A stretch of 64,000 bases of DNA from Triops longicaudatus (GCA_022885665.1 JAGQDJ010000051.1:615155-679154); one strand, 5' to 3'; counted from the stretch's first letter, positions 27,361-38,525 are shown. The notes: generated by a model not told the origin, from the sequence alone. Translations and numbers: made by a program.

Positions 27361-27954
27361 TTTCTGGCTTTCTCATGGTAAGCAGATGAATAATATAAAC
27401 ACACTTTTGTACTAGCACCATCTCTTAAACGTAGCTTACACTAATCCGAATTACTTCATTGCCTTATGAATTACGTCAGTCACAACTCGACTTTAAGCAA
27501 GAACAAAACATGAATTATGTCAAGTTACTTTAAGCCTGTCTGAGCCCAGCCTAACGCTATGTACCCGTCAATCGGGGTTATTCTGGAAACGTAGGGGCGG
27601 GGATCCATAACATTTCCGACATCACAGGCCATTTAATTAAATGTGAGGTAGTGGGGGGCCGGATCAAGAAATATGAAGTGAAGGCATTAGAGCTTTGGTA
27701 TCATGTATTAGTCATTTGAAAGATATTAACGGATTAAATAAACAAAGACGAGAAAGACAGGATCGTTCACAAGGAATTGTCTTTTCAGTTAAGATTACGC
27801 TTCATTTTTAAATAATTGAGACATCTTTGCTCTTATCTATCGAAAATTTCCTCTTCTATATAGAATATAATTCTCCGTTCGAACACCACAGGCCGGATAT
27901 AATGATTACGCGGGCCAGTTTCAGCACGCGGACCGTAGGTTACAACCGTTTGGT

Positions 27955-28633
27955 TCGAGGCAAACTCATTGGTAAAATTATATGAGGAACTTCGACCGTT
28001 CCTGTGTAACTTGTGGCTTTCCGAGGCTAGCGACCGCTGGCTAGGTAAGGGAGCAAAGAGGTGTCTGGGAGGACGCGGCTTGCCAAGAAAAACGCATGTA
28101 AACTCAACACGAAAGTCAAATCTACCTAAGTAGTTTAAAAGATTGCGGACATGTAAGACTTAGCATTATAGATGCAGTACAAAGTACAACCAAGTGCGAA
28201 TGTGAAAAGAAATATAAGTTTTAAGGCGTAAGTAGAGTTCCTTATTTTCTGACGATATCTTTTCATTCATATTGTTTTCCTAGACTAACTGAAGAAATAT
28301 TCGCTAAAGAAAAATGGCCAAGCATATTCAACTAATCCACGTTAACGGTGCTGTAAAGAAATTTGATGTCAGAACTTTATCGCTGAATTTGTCGAGCAAT
28401 TTCGCGTTCACGTTCAATGTTGTACTCACCGCGGGTTAATGTTGAACAGCAAACTAGAAAATGCAATGCTTTTGAAGTTGTACAGTGAAGTCGAAAAGTG
28501 AACGGTATGACTCGTACAATTTACAGGGCAACAACTTTTCGTTTCGCTTTACGTAAAAATCATCCTAAATATTTATGTAAAAAACGAAAAAAAGAAGGTC
28601 CTTTTTCGTTATAAATTACCCCGTTCGATGGTA
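27955..28633 (-). mobile_element. R1 family copy 3 (inverted) between MARS2 and TXNDC15
   Basis: Reverse-complement copy of the R1 repeat. On the minus strand it begins CATCGAACGGGGTAATTTAT and ends near GAGTTTGCCTCGAACC, apparently truncated. It fills most of the divergent MARS2-TXNDC15 spacer, so it may carry or interrupt the missing first exon of TXNDC15. Confidence 0.6.
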
Positions 28634-28925
28634 AGTTAGTACAAGCTTTAATAAAAAAAAATCGAGTCTGAAAATTTTATTTCAAGATACCTCGTGATTT
28701 GGCTGAGTTAGTTTAGGCATTAATTTTGAAATTTCGTGTGCTTGCCTATGTCCTTTGCTCCCACTAGATGACGACTGTGATCATGACAACATAAGATGTA
28801 AACAATTTAGCAGCTAAAATAAAAAAAAATCACGATGGGGCAGGATTTTAAGTCTCGGAGTACGTATGTCGAATTTTAACCACTGAAATGTTAAGTTAAA
28901 TTTTCTTTGTTTGTCTTTTTTTTAG

Positions 28926-30251
28926 AAATATTGTTTTGCTTTGTTATATCAATTGCACTGACACGTTGTTTTTGTGAGGACTTGCTTCATGTTAATGAAA
29001 AGATCTCCGATCCTGAAAACGTTCCGGTTTCTTCAGACGCAGACCTACCAGTAATATAGTTGGTTTTTAAGTTAAAATTTATTAACATGAACATTTTAGA
29101 ACGTAAGTGATGTAGATGCAGGGCAGAGCACGATAGATTTACCGGTACCGTCAAATCCTGTATCCGAGAACGGAAACGAAAATCGGTCTGAAGGGGAGAA
29201 TTCCACGAACGAAACTTCGGAAGTTCAAGTTATAATTGTGCCAGCTGCAAATGTCTCTACAGGCATAGCCAACTTAACAATAAAACAAGTCACTTGTCTT
29301 CTTAAGCAAGTCACCGATGAGTCCTTGACTGTTAAAGTACGTTTACGGTGCAACATCGTTTATATGGATTTTTCGTTATTATCGTACACGTAGCCAATAA
29401 GAAATGACGTGCTTGCGTAATTTTTGTAATCATTATAAGCATACTAGCCGGTGTTAAAGGCGAGAAATTCGTATAACTGGAGTTTTATATTCATATTCGT
29501 ATAATTAGATCCGTAAGAGGAAACCGTAACTTGTGAAAGTTTATTACAGATGGTGAACGCTTCTGTGCTTCAAACGTTGCTGCAACCTAATAAGAACATC
29601 TCCGACCGCGCAACTCCTGCTGCATGTGCGATCACTCTTTTCTACGCTTCGTGGTGTCCTTACAGTGCTCAAGCAGCCCAGCATTTTAACGCTCTGCCGC
29701 GGGCTTTTCCCTTTTTCGACATAATCGCCATCGATTCTTATAAAGAACACAGGTGTCTGTCTAATAATAAACTTAAAAAATAATAAATAAATTTATAAAT
29801 AAAGAAGCTTTACTATATAATATTTTGTTTGTAGCATAAACGCCATTTATGGTGTTACAGCAGTTCCTTCGATCGTTTTGTTCCACAACGGGAAACCTGC
29901 AGCTAAATACAATGATTCTCAATACAGTCTTGACCTATTCGCCGCCTTTATTTCAAAATATACAAGTAAATTTTTTGTTAACTACTGTACGCAAATACTA
30001 CTGATTTGTAATATTGTATAGACACAACGTCAGAGGGGCTTCTGAACCGAACTTCTGCAGATATGCTTGGTCCGGTACCGACAAATGTGGAGGAAGTCTT
30101 CGATCCGCTATTGTGGCTGTGTTCCATCTTTTTAGTGGTAGTCAGCGTTCGCACTTTGATGAAAACGCAGCTGTGGCACAACTGGCTCGAAAGTCTGACC
30201 AATACCTGGCGCGAAGCTGAGGCCCAAGCACAGCACGAACACAATGATTGA
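28926..30251 (+). CDS. TXNDC15: Thioredoxin domain-containing protein 15 (first exon not located)
   Basis: Five exons: 28926-29050, 29100-29336, 29550-29752, 29835-29965, 30022-30251 (stop TGA). The phases match throughout. The first of these encodes a hydrophobic run (ILFCFVISIALTRCFC) like a signal peptide, but has no ATG and begins in phase 1, so the start lies in an upstream exon I could not identify. Next come an acidic, Asn-rich low-complexity region with several N-x-S/T sites, then a thioredoxin fold with LFYASWCPYSAQ. The redox motif is C-P-Y-S, lacking the second Cys, as in the family. ALPRAF, the cis-Pro region TAVPSIVLFHNGKP and a C-terminal membrane helix (LLWLCSIFLVVVSV) before a short charged tail complete the match. 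In vertebrates this membrane protein is needed for cilia and Hedgehog signalling; that role is carried over by homology only. It ends 227 nt from the convergent ADH5 stop. Confidence 0.88.
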
Positions 30252-30298
30252 TATGTTTCTTCAGGAAGCTAATTTTATATGTAAATAAGCAATTAAGT

Positions 30299-30304
30299 AA
30301 ATAA
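30299..30304 (+). terminator. Poly(A) signal of TXNDC15
   Basis: AATAAA, 48 nt after the TXNDC15 stop codon, in an AT-rich stretch before the convergent ADH5 gene. Confidence 0.6.
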
Positions 30305-30478
30305 AATCACTCAAAAGACAATTTAAGGAAGCAGCATTGAATTAAGAAAAATATGACAGACAAGGCAATAGAATACGGACTCAATGAAAGGTTTCCCAGG
30401 GAAAATCTATATTTAGCTCTTAAAGGCCCAAAAACGTAACGAAAACGTCAAACTTCTTGCAGCTGAGCTTCTAAGATT

Positions 30479-33400
30479 CTAAGCTGCGTGCAAATCAATG
30501 ACAGAACGAATGCTTTTGCCTTGATGCATAAGATCAAAAGCTTCATTAATCTTGTCCAGTGGCAATTCGAAAGTTACGAACTCGTCCACCAGGAGTTCTT
30601 TGTTCAAGTAGTCATTCACCAACTTCGGAACCGAGTCACGACTCTTCCAACCTATAAATACATGAGAAACGAACAAAATATCAGCGCTTACGCTCAGAAA
30701 TGTTACGTTTTTTTATGAACTCAATAATCGCTTTACCGCCAAAAGCTGTGCCTTTCCAAGTACGGCCAGTAACGAGTTGAAACGGGCGTGTACTAATTTC
30801 CTGGCCAGCACCAGCTACGCCAATAATGGTAGAAACGCCCCACCCTTTATGGCACGCCTCCAACGCAGCACGCTAACCAGAGATTGAATTATTAATTTAG
30901 CGGATATTTACAATAAATGTAAAGAAATACTGAAGTCCAGAACAAAAGTTTGAAAAATATAAAGAAACGAAACAAAATTATATAACTGCAGTAAGAGTAT
31001 AACACTATTTACCATAGTGCCAGTATTGCCGATACATTCAAACGAAAAGTCGACTCCACCATCAGTTAGGTCAACAAGGACTTCTTGGATCGGCTTCGTG
31101 TGATCCTTTGGGTTTACAAACTCCGTAACGCCGAACTTCTTGGCTATAACACGTAAAACAAAGGTTATTTAAGAAGCTTGCATGATTTTCATGTAATTAC
31201 CAGGTTCGAACTTGTCAGGATTGATATCAACGCCAATAATGCGAGAAGCTCCGGCTTTCTTGCAGCCCATGGCGACAGCCAACCCGACGCCACCTAAGCC
31301 CCAGATGGCCACGGTTGAACCGGGTTCCACTTTAGCGGTATTCAAAGCTGCGCCATAGCCAGTCGAAATGCCACAACCCAATAGACAAACTTTTGACAAA
31401 GGGGCAGCGGAGTTGATCTATTTTAAAAACGTATATTGAAATTTAAAGAACTTAATGGGAAATATAAGAGGAAGTGGTGTAAATTTCGACTACCATTTCT
31501 ATTTTTTCGATAAAACGGTCTTAGGAGTAAGACAAAGAAAAAAAAATCCTTTGCAGTAGATACCCAAGTGTGTTGGCACTGCAGTAGCAATAGGCACGGG
31601 TTAGTGTATAGCACCACGCTGTCTAGTTGAAATTTGCCACATGACTACTTTATTAAAGTTTGAACTTTTCTCACAAAAACAGTTAATATTTAGTATTATA
31701 TGCAGAATTCTAAGGAAGTCTGGTAGTTAAGCTAAGTACGTAACTAAAAAGTGTTATTAACTTACGCATTTTCTTGCAAAAATGGCAAATTATACGTGAC
31801 TCCTGAAAAGTCTGGCAGCCACTAAGTTTTTTAAATTAAAATAACTCAACAACCACAAAGCGGAATGAACGCAAACTTTCCAGAAACAGTTAAAACGGTT
31901 ACAAGAACAATCTCGCGTGCTCGGGATTAAATAACAATATGTAATAGAGCTAAAAATGCGTTTATGGAGTTTACACCTTCTCCTCTAAGTTAGTTTAAGA
32001 AAATGAGATATCTTGATGCAAGTTTCCAATTATTACCTTACACAAGGAAATCTCAGCAACGACAGTATACTGGCTGAAAGTCGAGCAACCCATGAAATGG
32101 TAAACGGTTTGCCCTTTGCAAGTAAAACGCGACGTTCCGTTGGGCATTACACCTTTTCCCTGTTAGAAAGAATAATTAATATCATCTTATAATTTTACCA
32201 TAAAAAGTTCGATGTATTTCTTTAATACTAAACATATTTATACCTAAATACAGTAGAACCTCGCTATAACAAAAAGCGGTAATGACATAAGAGACTATTA
32301 TGAACTGTACAGAAATAAAACGAAGAAAAAAAAACATTACACGACAAACCAGAGGTCTAATTAAAGCTTCTTGAGGCTGATAGCTCTCACTACGGACTAT
32401 GCGATTTAACGGACAAATTCTGCGCGTTTCTGAGTACAGGAAATAACGATGTTCTACTGCATACTTTTTATATTACTATACGGAATACTTATGGAAAGAA
32501 AAGAGCACTTTAGTGTTACTTGAGTGGCTCGAACTTTCTGACAAAGATTCGTTTTTGGCGATTTGCAGAACTTGCATTCATAGCATTGCGGAATGTAAAG
32601 CGGGATGACCTTGTCACCTACAACCAAACACCGGTTAGTCAGACTTTAGACTTACGAATTTTGTACACATGAAAGTAAGCAAATGTTACCAAAGTTTTTG
32701 GGACGTCAATTTGAGTAAACACGTTTTGAACTGAAATGGTGGATGAGAATTGAATTTACCCGGTTGAAAAGCGGTGACACCGGGTCCTACACTTTCAACA
32801 ATGCCAGCTCCTTCGTGGCCCAAAATGCAAGGAAAGACTCCTTCGGAATCATGACCGTCTAAAGTGTAAGCATCAGTGTGGCAAACGCCAGTAGCGTACA
32901 CTTTGATGCGAACTTCGCCTTCCTAGACATTACAACAGTAAATAAACAAGATATTAGTACGATACCATCGTTGTTTCACAGGCCTACATGTACTTCGCTT
33001 TTTTCATTTGAGTTGGTCTTAGATTTGAAATGCCTATTCTCCAAAACCGAGCAAAGTTTCGACATAGTTTCGCTGACATTGACAGCGACATTATGGTTAA
33101 TTTGCCCAAACAGGGTTTTTGGCCTTGAGATTAATAACCAATAGTATCAAATCTAGTGAAAACATGACCAGCAAGCGAGTTGCGACACAATGACTATGGT
33201 TGCGTCACAAATGAAAATGACGCGTACTTTATATTACGCTTTACGCAAAACCTTGATCTTCGAAAGCACGACACACTTGCTCAGTGTTTCAACACTAACT
33301 TGAACCAACGCTTCCCACGGAAACAGAAATTCCACGGCAAAGTTAGCGACACATATGCCGTGCAGACCAAGAAATGTGGGAGTACGTTAAAAAGCTACCG

Positions 33401-33709
33401 TATTTGCTTTAAGCAAATATTGGAGCATCTACTAAAGAAGAAAGAGTAATGGTACTCGTTTCGCATTAGTTTTATTAAGCTTTTTTCGCATTAGTTTTCC
33501 AGCAGATTCACGAAATTAATTTAAGGATACCTGTGGCGGGGCGACTTCAACGGTTTCCAAAGTCAAAGGCTGTTTGGGGCCCCAAGCAACCGCTGCGGTG
33601 CAAGTAATGGGCTGTAAAAAAAGGAAACTGGTTTGAGTATATTTGAGCTGGGTGGCAGACTTGACATTACCTTTCCAGCAAATGCTGCCACTTTGCTGTT
33701 ATAATCCAT
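30479..33709 (-). CDS. ADH5: Class III alcohol dehydrogenase / S-(hydroxymethyl)glutathione dehydrogenase
   Basis: Nine exons: 33709-33671, 33611-33531, 32922-32760, 32617-32520, 32159-32037, 31417-31201, 31143-31013, 30872-30737, 30651-30479. They total 1161 nt (386 residues), and all phases agree. The cytosolic enzyme oxidises the formaldehyde-glutathione adduct with NAD+ and reduces S-nitrosoglutathione. Catalytic zinc ligands are Cys54 (GVCHTDAYTLDGHD), His76 (GHEGAG) and Cys183 (CLLGCGISTGYGA). Structural zinc cysteines are 106, 109, 112 and 120 (CYECKFCKSPKTNLC). The NAD site is GLGGVG (208-213) with the acidic D in VDIN. Class III is indicated by TCTAAVAWGP, FSFECIGN and TWKGTAFGGWKS. 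The N-terminus has roughly a dozen extra residues (MDYNSKVAAFAGK) on a separate 13-codon exon. Intron 5, between exons 5 and 6, hosts a repeat copy; intron 4, between exons 4 and 5, hosts a pogo-like element. The gene is intact. Confidence 0.97.
31572..31987 (+). repeat. R2 family copy 2 inside an ADH5 intron
   Basis: Homologous to 20812-21240 over its whole length, with small indels. It lies between ADH5 exons 5 and 6, so it is antisense to the gene. Confidence 0.7.
32251..32459. mobile_element. Short pogo/Tigger-like element in ADH5 intron
   Basis: The left end CAGTAGAACCTCGCTATAAC and the inverted right end CAGTAGAACATCGTTATTTC are typical of pogo-group elements. The 209 bp between have no transposase. 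A TA precedes the left end; the right flank is CATA, so the TA duplication is not exact. Confidence 0.6.
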
Positions 33710-34800
33710 GATGTTACTGCTAGCAAAACGGGTAACGCACGTGCCTTATATTTTGCTTATCTTCGGGCAACCGATCAGCTTGCAACGTTGAAACTTGTAC
33801 CATGCAACCATGGCAACGACCTTGATCCGTGGAAATTATTCAAGAATGAAGCATGCGGATAGCAAAAGGGGAAATAATAGACGATAACAAACGAGATCTG
33901 TGTTATATACGTGACTTACCATCAAATAAATTATAATCGTTGAGAACTAGGAGAAAAATGAGACCAATCAAACTTTGGTGCGGCGCTTTATGTTAGGCTA
34001 CATAGCACAATGCGTCCCGGTTTCGACCTACGCGATACCTAAACCCATGGTTAGGCAGGATTTATCGGATATAACGAAACTTTATTATTATTCTCGCTTT
34101 ACAACAGTTTTTTATTTCTTGTTTCTCGTTTCATTTTCTTACTTCAAGCAATCCTAACTTTCCCTTCTCAGTCGTTTTTTTTCTATTTCACAATATTTTT
34201 CGTTGAATCCTTTTCTGTGCAACTTCTAAGATAACTCATCCGCGTTTGGAACTGGACCTTATTACTATCTTGTTTACCATTGAGCGGCCTAATCCTACCC
34301 TGTAATAGGCTGTTTCGCGTTGTCAAAATTTTCGCGAACTGTATTTGTTTATTGCAAATGCTTATGTTAGATTTAATTATTTTTCCTTCTAGTTTACTAG
34401 TTTGCGACTACATTTCGCATTTTATCACTTTTCTTTTAGCTACCTTTAAAGTGCTTGCGTGATAACCAGACGGAAATGTTTCATCTTACCGTCAACGTAT
34501 ACTCCTTGCGCAATTCTTTAGTATCAATTGCGCGCGTATTTCGCTTAACCTTCGGCTCCAAATTGACAGCGTGTGCGACTAGCATCCTCCAATTTATCTG
34601 AAACAGTCACATGCGTTTTTCCTGATTTTCACTTAAAGTCTCACTTAGTCCTTGTCCGTTAAGAGTATACTCCATAACGAAGCTCCAGTACACAAAAAAG
34701 GCAATACAACGCAGAAAATTTTCTTGTATTGCATCTATCAGCCCTAGGTACAAAATACATTCCAGTTTAAAAGCCTAAACGCACTCTTTTCTTGAACATT

Positions 34801-34833
<33 letters not shown>

Positions 34834-34868
34834 CGAGATACTGGTTGACTTACACCAATGAGCGAATT
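33710..34868. other. ADH5-NME7 spacer
   Basis: Holds the ADH5 promoter side and the NME7 3' end. No additional gene is seen. A 29-base A run (34805-34833) lies just past the NME7 stop. Confidence 0.5.
34805..34833 (+). repeat. Poly(A) run of 29 beyond the NME7 stop
   Basis: 29 consecutive A bases on the plus strand, that is poly(T) in the NME7 sense strand, 36 nt after its stop codon. No AATAAA was found between the stop and this run. Confidence 0.9.
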
Positions 34869-36679
34869 TCACGGAAGTATTTTGAAAAAGTACTCGACCT
34901 AGAAATAAGAAAATACGTAATTCACAGATTATTAATGAAGTCAAAATCTGAGATTAACTCAAAACTCACTTCAAGTGGACCATCTTCAGGGAGGTCGGTA
35001 CAGTGCACCGCGTTCTTTACCGAATCCAGGCCGTATTTGGCTCTCAGACTCTTTGGCCGAAGCTTCGTAGCAGTAACCTAGGTAATTCAATGATTACTTT
35101 GCTAAAGGCTCGGTTTGCAGAATATACCGGATCCATCGGTCCACAAAGCTGACGAAATTGCGTCACATTACCCACAACTTCAACTGCAATCGAGGATCCT
35201 GACGTAAACTGCCGTACATGACCCTATAAATATGTACCATAATATTAGACGTTGACAATCGTTATAATTCACACATTACGCGCAACGTACAATAAATGAC
35301 CTACAATACATTGCGCGCAACCTACAAAACGAAACATGTTCTAATTCGTTAAAAGCACTCAAAGTGACGTAGAAAAAATGAGACATAAGACTTTAAATTC
35401 TTGTGTTGAATTTGAAAAGATTACACACACACGCCAAAAAAAATCTATACACGTAAGTTGCCTTATTCTTCTATGGGCAAATTCTGTTGTCTTACCAAAT
35501 AGTCTGGCAGAACACCTTGGTATACTTCATAAAAGTCTTCAGCTTGGCGCGTGTTCAAATGAACTGTTTTCAGTCCTGTGATTTGGAACCCTGCTTCTTG
35601 GACATCTGCAAGGATCTTGCCACCCAGACCTCACGATGTATTTATTAATATTTGCTTTCTAAGCTTAAGGAATCATGATTTACTATCGTGAACAGCATGA
35701 GGCTTAATTAGGAGAAGAAACGAGTTTTGGAATGCGGCAGAAGTGGGTAAATTTAATTTTCCTTCCGTGGTATTGAAGAAGAGATCAATTTCCTGGAATA
35801 GGAAACAAATGTTTAAAAAATTTCTTTATTTTACTCTGCTGGAAAAGTACGTACGCGTTGAGCAGCTTCAGGTGAATCCGATCCATGACCAGCATTAAAC
35901 GTCGTGTTTTTGCCATACAACGCTCTTATCGTTCGAGGTGCCTTATTTCTGGCTATATCGGGATCAGTTGGACCTAACGTTTCTCTCCATGCTTTCACAG
36001 CAAGATTGGCCGTGAGTTCCAAACCAACAACCGGTCCCGATGTTATATAATCCATTAAAGCACTAAGGAAGAAAACAATTTCCAGCAATAGCTTTGTCTG
36101 AAAGTGCTCTCAGAAGACTAGTTACTCGAAAAAAGATTTTCCTATATGTTCCTTGTAAAATTTTTTGGCAAATTCGTAAGACATGTGAGCCATTTTAGCT
36201 CGAGTGATTTTGAAACCCCGTTCTTCTATCAATTGGATGATTTTACCGAGATTATTTACAGCGTCGCTTTTAACCATTGCGAATGTTCTAAAAATGCAAT
36301 GAAACGCATATATAAGGATTTATAATCATTTTTGATCATAACATTACTTCTCAGTTTGGTTCTTTAATATACGTTCGGTGAATTCATCACCGTATCTTAG
36401 AAGCTTTAAATCCCTTCCCAAGACTGTAATGGTATTACCGGGGTACAAATCGGCTCGGGTAAATGTGTTACACGGTGTTCGTTTCAGAAAGACTCTCCTG
36501 TGTTTAACGTCAAACTAAAATTTACAAAAATTAGTACTAACGACACTAATGCTTGTACAGTCAGTAATTACCATTTCGATAGAATTATCAACAGGATAAA
36601 AGAAACAAGTATAATTCTTGTGCAAGTTGGCGACCGTGTCAAACCAATCGACTTCCATCACGTATTTCTCTTCGCTCAT
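34869..36679 (-). CDS. NME7: Nucleoside diphosphate kinase 7 (NME7)
   Basis: Nine exons: 36679-36572, 36514-36348, 36287-36126, 36062-35855, 35792-35684, 35629-35496, 35223-35128, 35077-34970, 34898-34869. From this ATG the product is 373 residues (human 376). The order is a DM10 domain (about 1-90: EVDWFDTVANLHKNYTCFFY, FDVKHRRVFLKRT), NDP kinase domain A (about 92-215) and domain B (about 245-373, ending LEVEYFFKILP). Both phosphate-accepting histidines are present: His205 (FNAGHGSDS) and His353 (KNAVHCTDLPED). NME7 associates with the gamma-tubulin ring complex and is a microtubule inner protein of cilia in other animals. The exon 4 donor is GTACGT at 35854. If it is not used, the frame stops nine codons later. 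The ATG at 36679 has A at -3. An upstream in-frame exon is described separately. Confidence 0.93.
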
Positions 36680-36776
36680 TTTTGGCTAAAAATAGTTAGA
36701 ATACCAACAAAGAGTATTTTACGGAATAGTTCATAATAAACACACCTTTCTACATTAATTCGCTGTATTTACTTAC

Positions 36777-36833
36777 CTGTATTAAGCAGGTCGCAAGCAC
36801 AGAAAGGATTACAACAAAAAGTTTCGTATACAT
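36777..36833 (-). CDS. Upstream NME7 exon encoding a signal-peptide-like leader
   Basis: A 57-nt exon with an ATG and a perfect CAG|GTAAGT donor, followed after a 91-nt intron by the TTTTTAG acceptor at 36686. It encodes MYTKLFVVILSVLATCLIQ. Spliced to the next exon it continues in frame through two codons into the canonical NME7 start, giving a 394-residue product. A lysine followed by a long hydrophobic core is what a signal peptide or membrane anchor looks like, which is not known for NME7. The ATG here has C at -3 (weak), while the downstream NME7 ATG is stronger, so this may simply be a 5' UTR exon that happens to be open. Confidence 0.45.
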
Positions 36834-36903
36834 GTGCTCTTACAGGCAAAATATCAATAAAACAAGCGTCATGGATCAAACAAGTTGCTATGTTTTTCAG
36901 TTT

Positions 36904-36911
36904 TGACGTCA
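36904..36911. promoter_or_regulatory. Palindromic CRE upstream of NME7
   Basis: TGACGTCA, the full consensus for CREB/ATF factors, lies 71 nt upstream of the leader ATG. The half-site GTTGCTATG at 36884-36892 resembles one arm of an RFX X-box, which would suit a ciliary gene, but the second arm is not there. Confidence 0.35.
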
Positions 36912-37073
36912 TGGTGGACGAAAGGGCGCCAACATTTTAACCAGCCAATGAAATGCAACCGTCCATGCTTGGACGAATCACACAGTATCTTTTCTGATTA
37001 AGAAATGAAACCTCTCTTCAATGTTGAAAAGGCTCTCAATTTTTGGAAAGAATATTGTGATGAACAGACAAAA

Positions 37074-37190
37074 GTTCGTCGAGCAAACCACGGAAGTCTA
37101 ATTAGGCTCTTGAGGCTGATTTACCTTCATTAAAAAGGTGAAGGGACTCGAACTCGCTAGCAAGGCCGACCGCGCAGTTCAAAAGCATAC
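37074..37190 (-). repeat. SINE-like repeat, copy 1
   Basis: The minus strand has GTTCGAGTCC, which matches the tRNA-type B box, followed by a tail with ATCAGCCTCAAGAGCCTAAT and a TTTGCTCG end. It is the inverted partner of 37511-37630. The tail also matches part of 32341-32385. No clear A box was found, so it may be 5'-truncated. Confidence 0.4.
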
Positions 37191-37510
37191 AATGTACCCA
37201 CTGTTAAAGTTTGTTTATTAAGAAAATTTAAAACATTTGACATTTATTTCCTTCCTTATTTTCTCATTCGAAGACTTTGCGCCATGGAAGGAAATTTATT
37301 TGTTTAATTTTAATTATCGGCATTATTTTTCCTCAAAAAAATTTACCACACTATTTTAACTCTAAGAGTGCGAACAAAATGCGATAACTTTGAAATTCAA
37401 AGTGATTCATCACAAAATTAAAAAGAAGCGCTCAGCCGTCACCTGTAAAAGTAAGCATACGGGCACTACTCTAATTCAAAACGTGCCATTTGAGCACTGG
37501 ATAAGTTCCA

Positions 37511-37630
37511 TACTTTAAAAATGCGCGGTCTACCTTTCACCTTGCACGCGATTAGCTCGAGTCCCTTCAGCTTCATGAAGTTAAATCAGCCTTAGAAGGC
37601 CTAATTAGACTTCTGTGGTTTACTCGGTGA
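37511..37630 (+). repeat. SINE-like repeat, copy 2 (inverted relative to copy 1)
   Basis: Carries GCGCGGTCTACC, GCTCGAGTCCCTTCA and the tail TCAGCCTTAGAAGGCCTAAT...GGTTTACTCGG, collinear with the reverse complement of copy 1. The two arms are about 320 bp apart and could fold on each other. Confidence 0.4.
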
Positions 37631-37949
37631 AGATTCATCGGCTCACGTAGTACACACGCATGTATCAACTAATACCGGCAACCGGTTGACAAAGGAGTCA
37701 ACCGACTCGCACTTGAGGATCCCCCAACCGCCGAGGCAAAGCAAACGAGTTTACAAGTAAAACTTATGAGATATGACACACACTCCTTAGAAACCAAAAA
37801 TAAAAAAAAAGAAATTGAGAAGCTCCAATTTCTCCAGTTGAGAAGCTCCAGTTTTTGATCTTAGGCTCTTGTACCGAACCTGGGAGAGTACCGACAAGAC
37901 AAAAATTTGTAGGTCTTGTAATGATGTACCCATGGCATTCACTTTCGTG

Positions 37950-38118
37950 GCTGGTTTTAGGCTCTGTGCTGATTTTGCACTCGTAGATACCGGCATCGCG
38001 CAATTGTGTCGAACGAAAGTGCACAAGTCCATGCATACACGCCTACTGTTTTTACCGGCGAGAACCGAGCGTCGTTCGTGTACGATAAACTGCCGACTGT
38101 CGAAATATGCGACCGCAA
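37950..38118 (-). pseudogene. dpr-like immunoglobulin domain exon with a frameshift
   Basis: In one minus-strand frame the DNA encodes ISTVGSLSYTNDARFSPV and then YAWT (to about 38026). In the next frame it encodes RSTQLRDAGIYECKISTEP. Together these follow the order of the first Ig domain of the dpr family of neuronal cell-surface proteins (LTVG...YTND-RF...WTL-I...RDAG-YEC-ISTEPK). A single frameshift after the W-T pair separates the two halves. A possible acceptor (GTGCAG at about 38121) sits where dpr genes carry an intron. No other dpr exons were recognised nearby. It is either a decayed exon, a processed fragment, or a real exon with a sequencing indel. Confidence 0.5.
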
Positions 38119-38456
38119 ATTCTGCACTCAATTCATGCTCATTGCTACTAGTCATTCACTTTTGAAATTCAGCAATGAATTCACGACAGTGATGACTCAA
38201 TTTCTCCCGACTCTTCGTCGTTACTCTTCATCACTACCATGAATTCAAACCACAAACTTAAACATCGTTATTTATAACTAATACTCAATTGGATTCGAAA
38301 TACCCAACTAGAAATTTCACCTACTTTTTGTTCAATAGACGTGGAATCTAAGGTTTGAAATCTCCCTCAGTACTAACCGAGTTTCGGATAGCACTGTACC
38401 TTATCTCAATCAGACAAGTGTTTTATAGAACCTTAATGGTCAGCAAATATCTAATC

Positions 38457-38525
38457 GTTTGCCGAGCGGTTAAAAGTAATGGCTGGAATCGTGAGGTCCG
38501 GGGTTTGATCCCCATTTATGTCTGT
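38457..38525 (+). repeat. tRNA-like sequence (degenerate tRNA or tRNA-derived SINE)
   Basis: TTGCCGAGCGGTTAAAAG resembles a Leu/Ser-type A box and D arm (GCC pairs with GGC). GGGGTTTGATCCCC forms a T arm with a B-box-like loop. The acceptor stem does not pair well and the anticodon arm is short, so a working tRNA is unlikely. Confidence 0.35.

Noticed and set aside
34805..34833. Poly(A) run as the tail of a retroposed gene
   Set aside because: No processed gene copy precedes it on the plus strand. It is a homopolymer near the NME7 3' end.
35829..35854. Read-through of NME7 exon 4 to a stop, giving a short one-kinase protein
   Set aside because: A GTACGT donor at 35854 joins in phase to the next exon and restores the full family alignment.
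38457..38525. Functional tRNA gene
   Set aside because: The A and B box resemblance is real, but the acceptor stem does not pair and the anticodon arm is defective.
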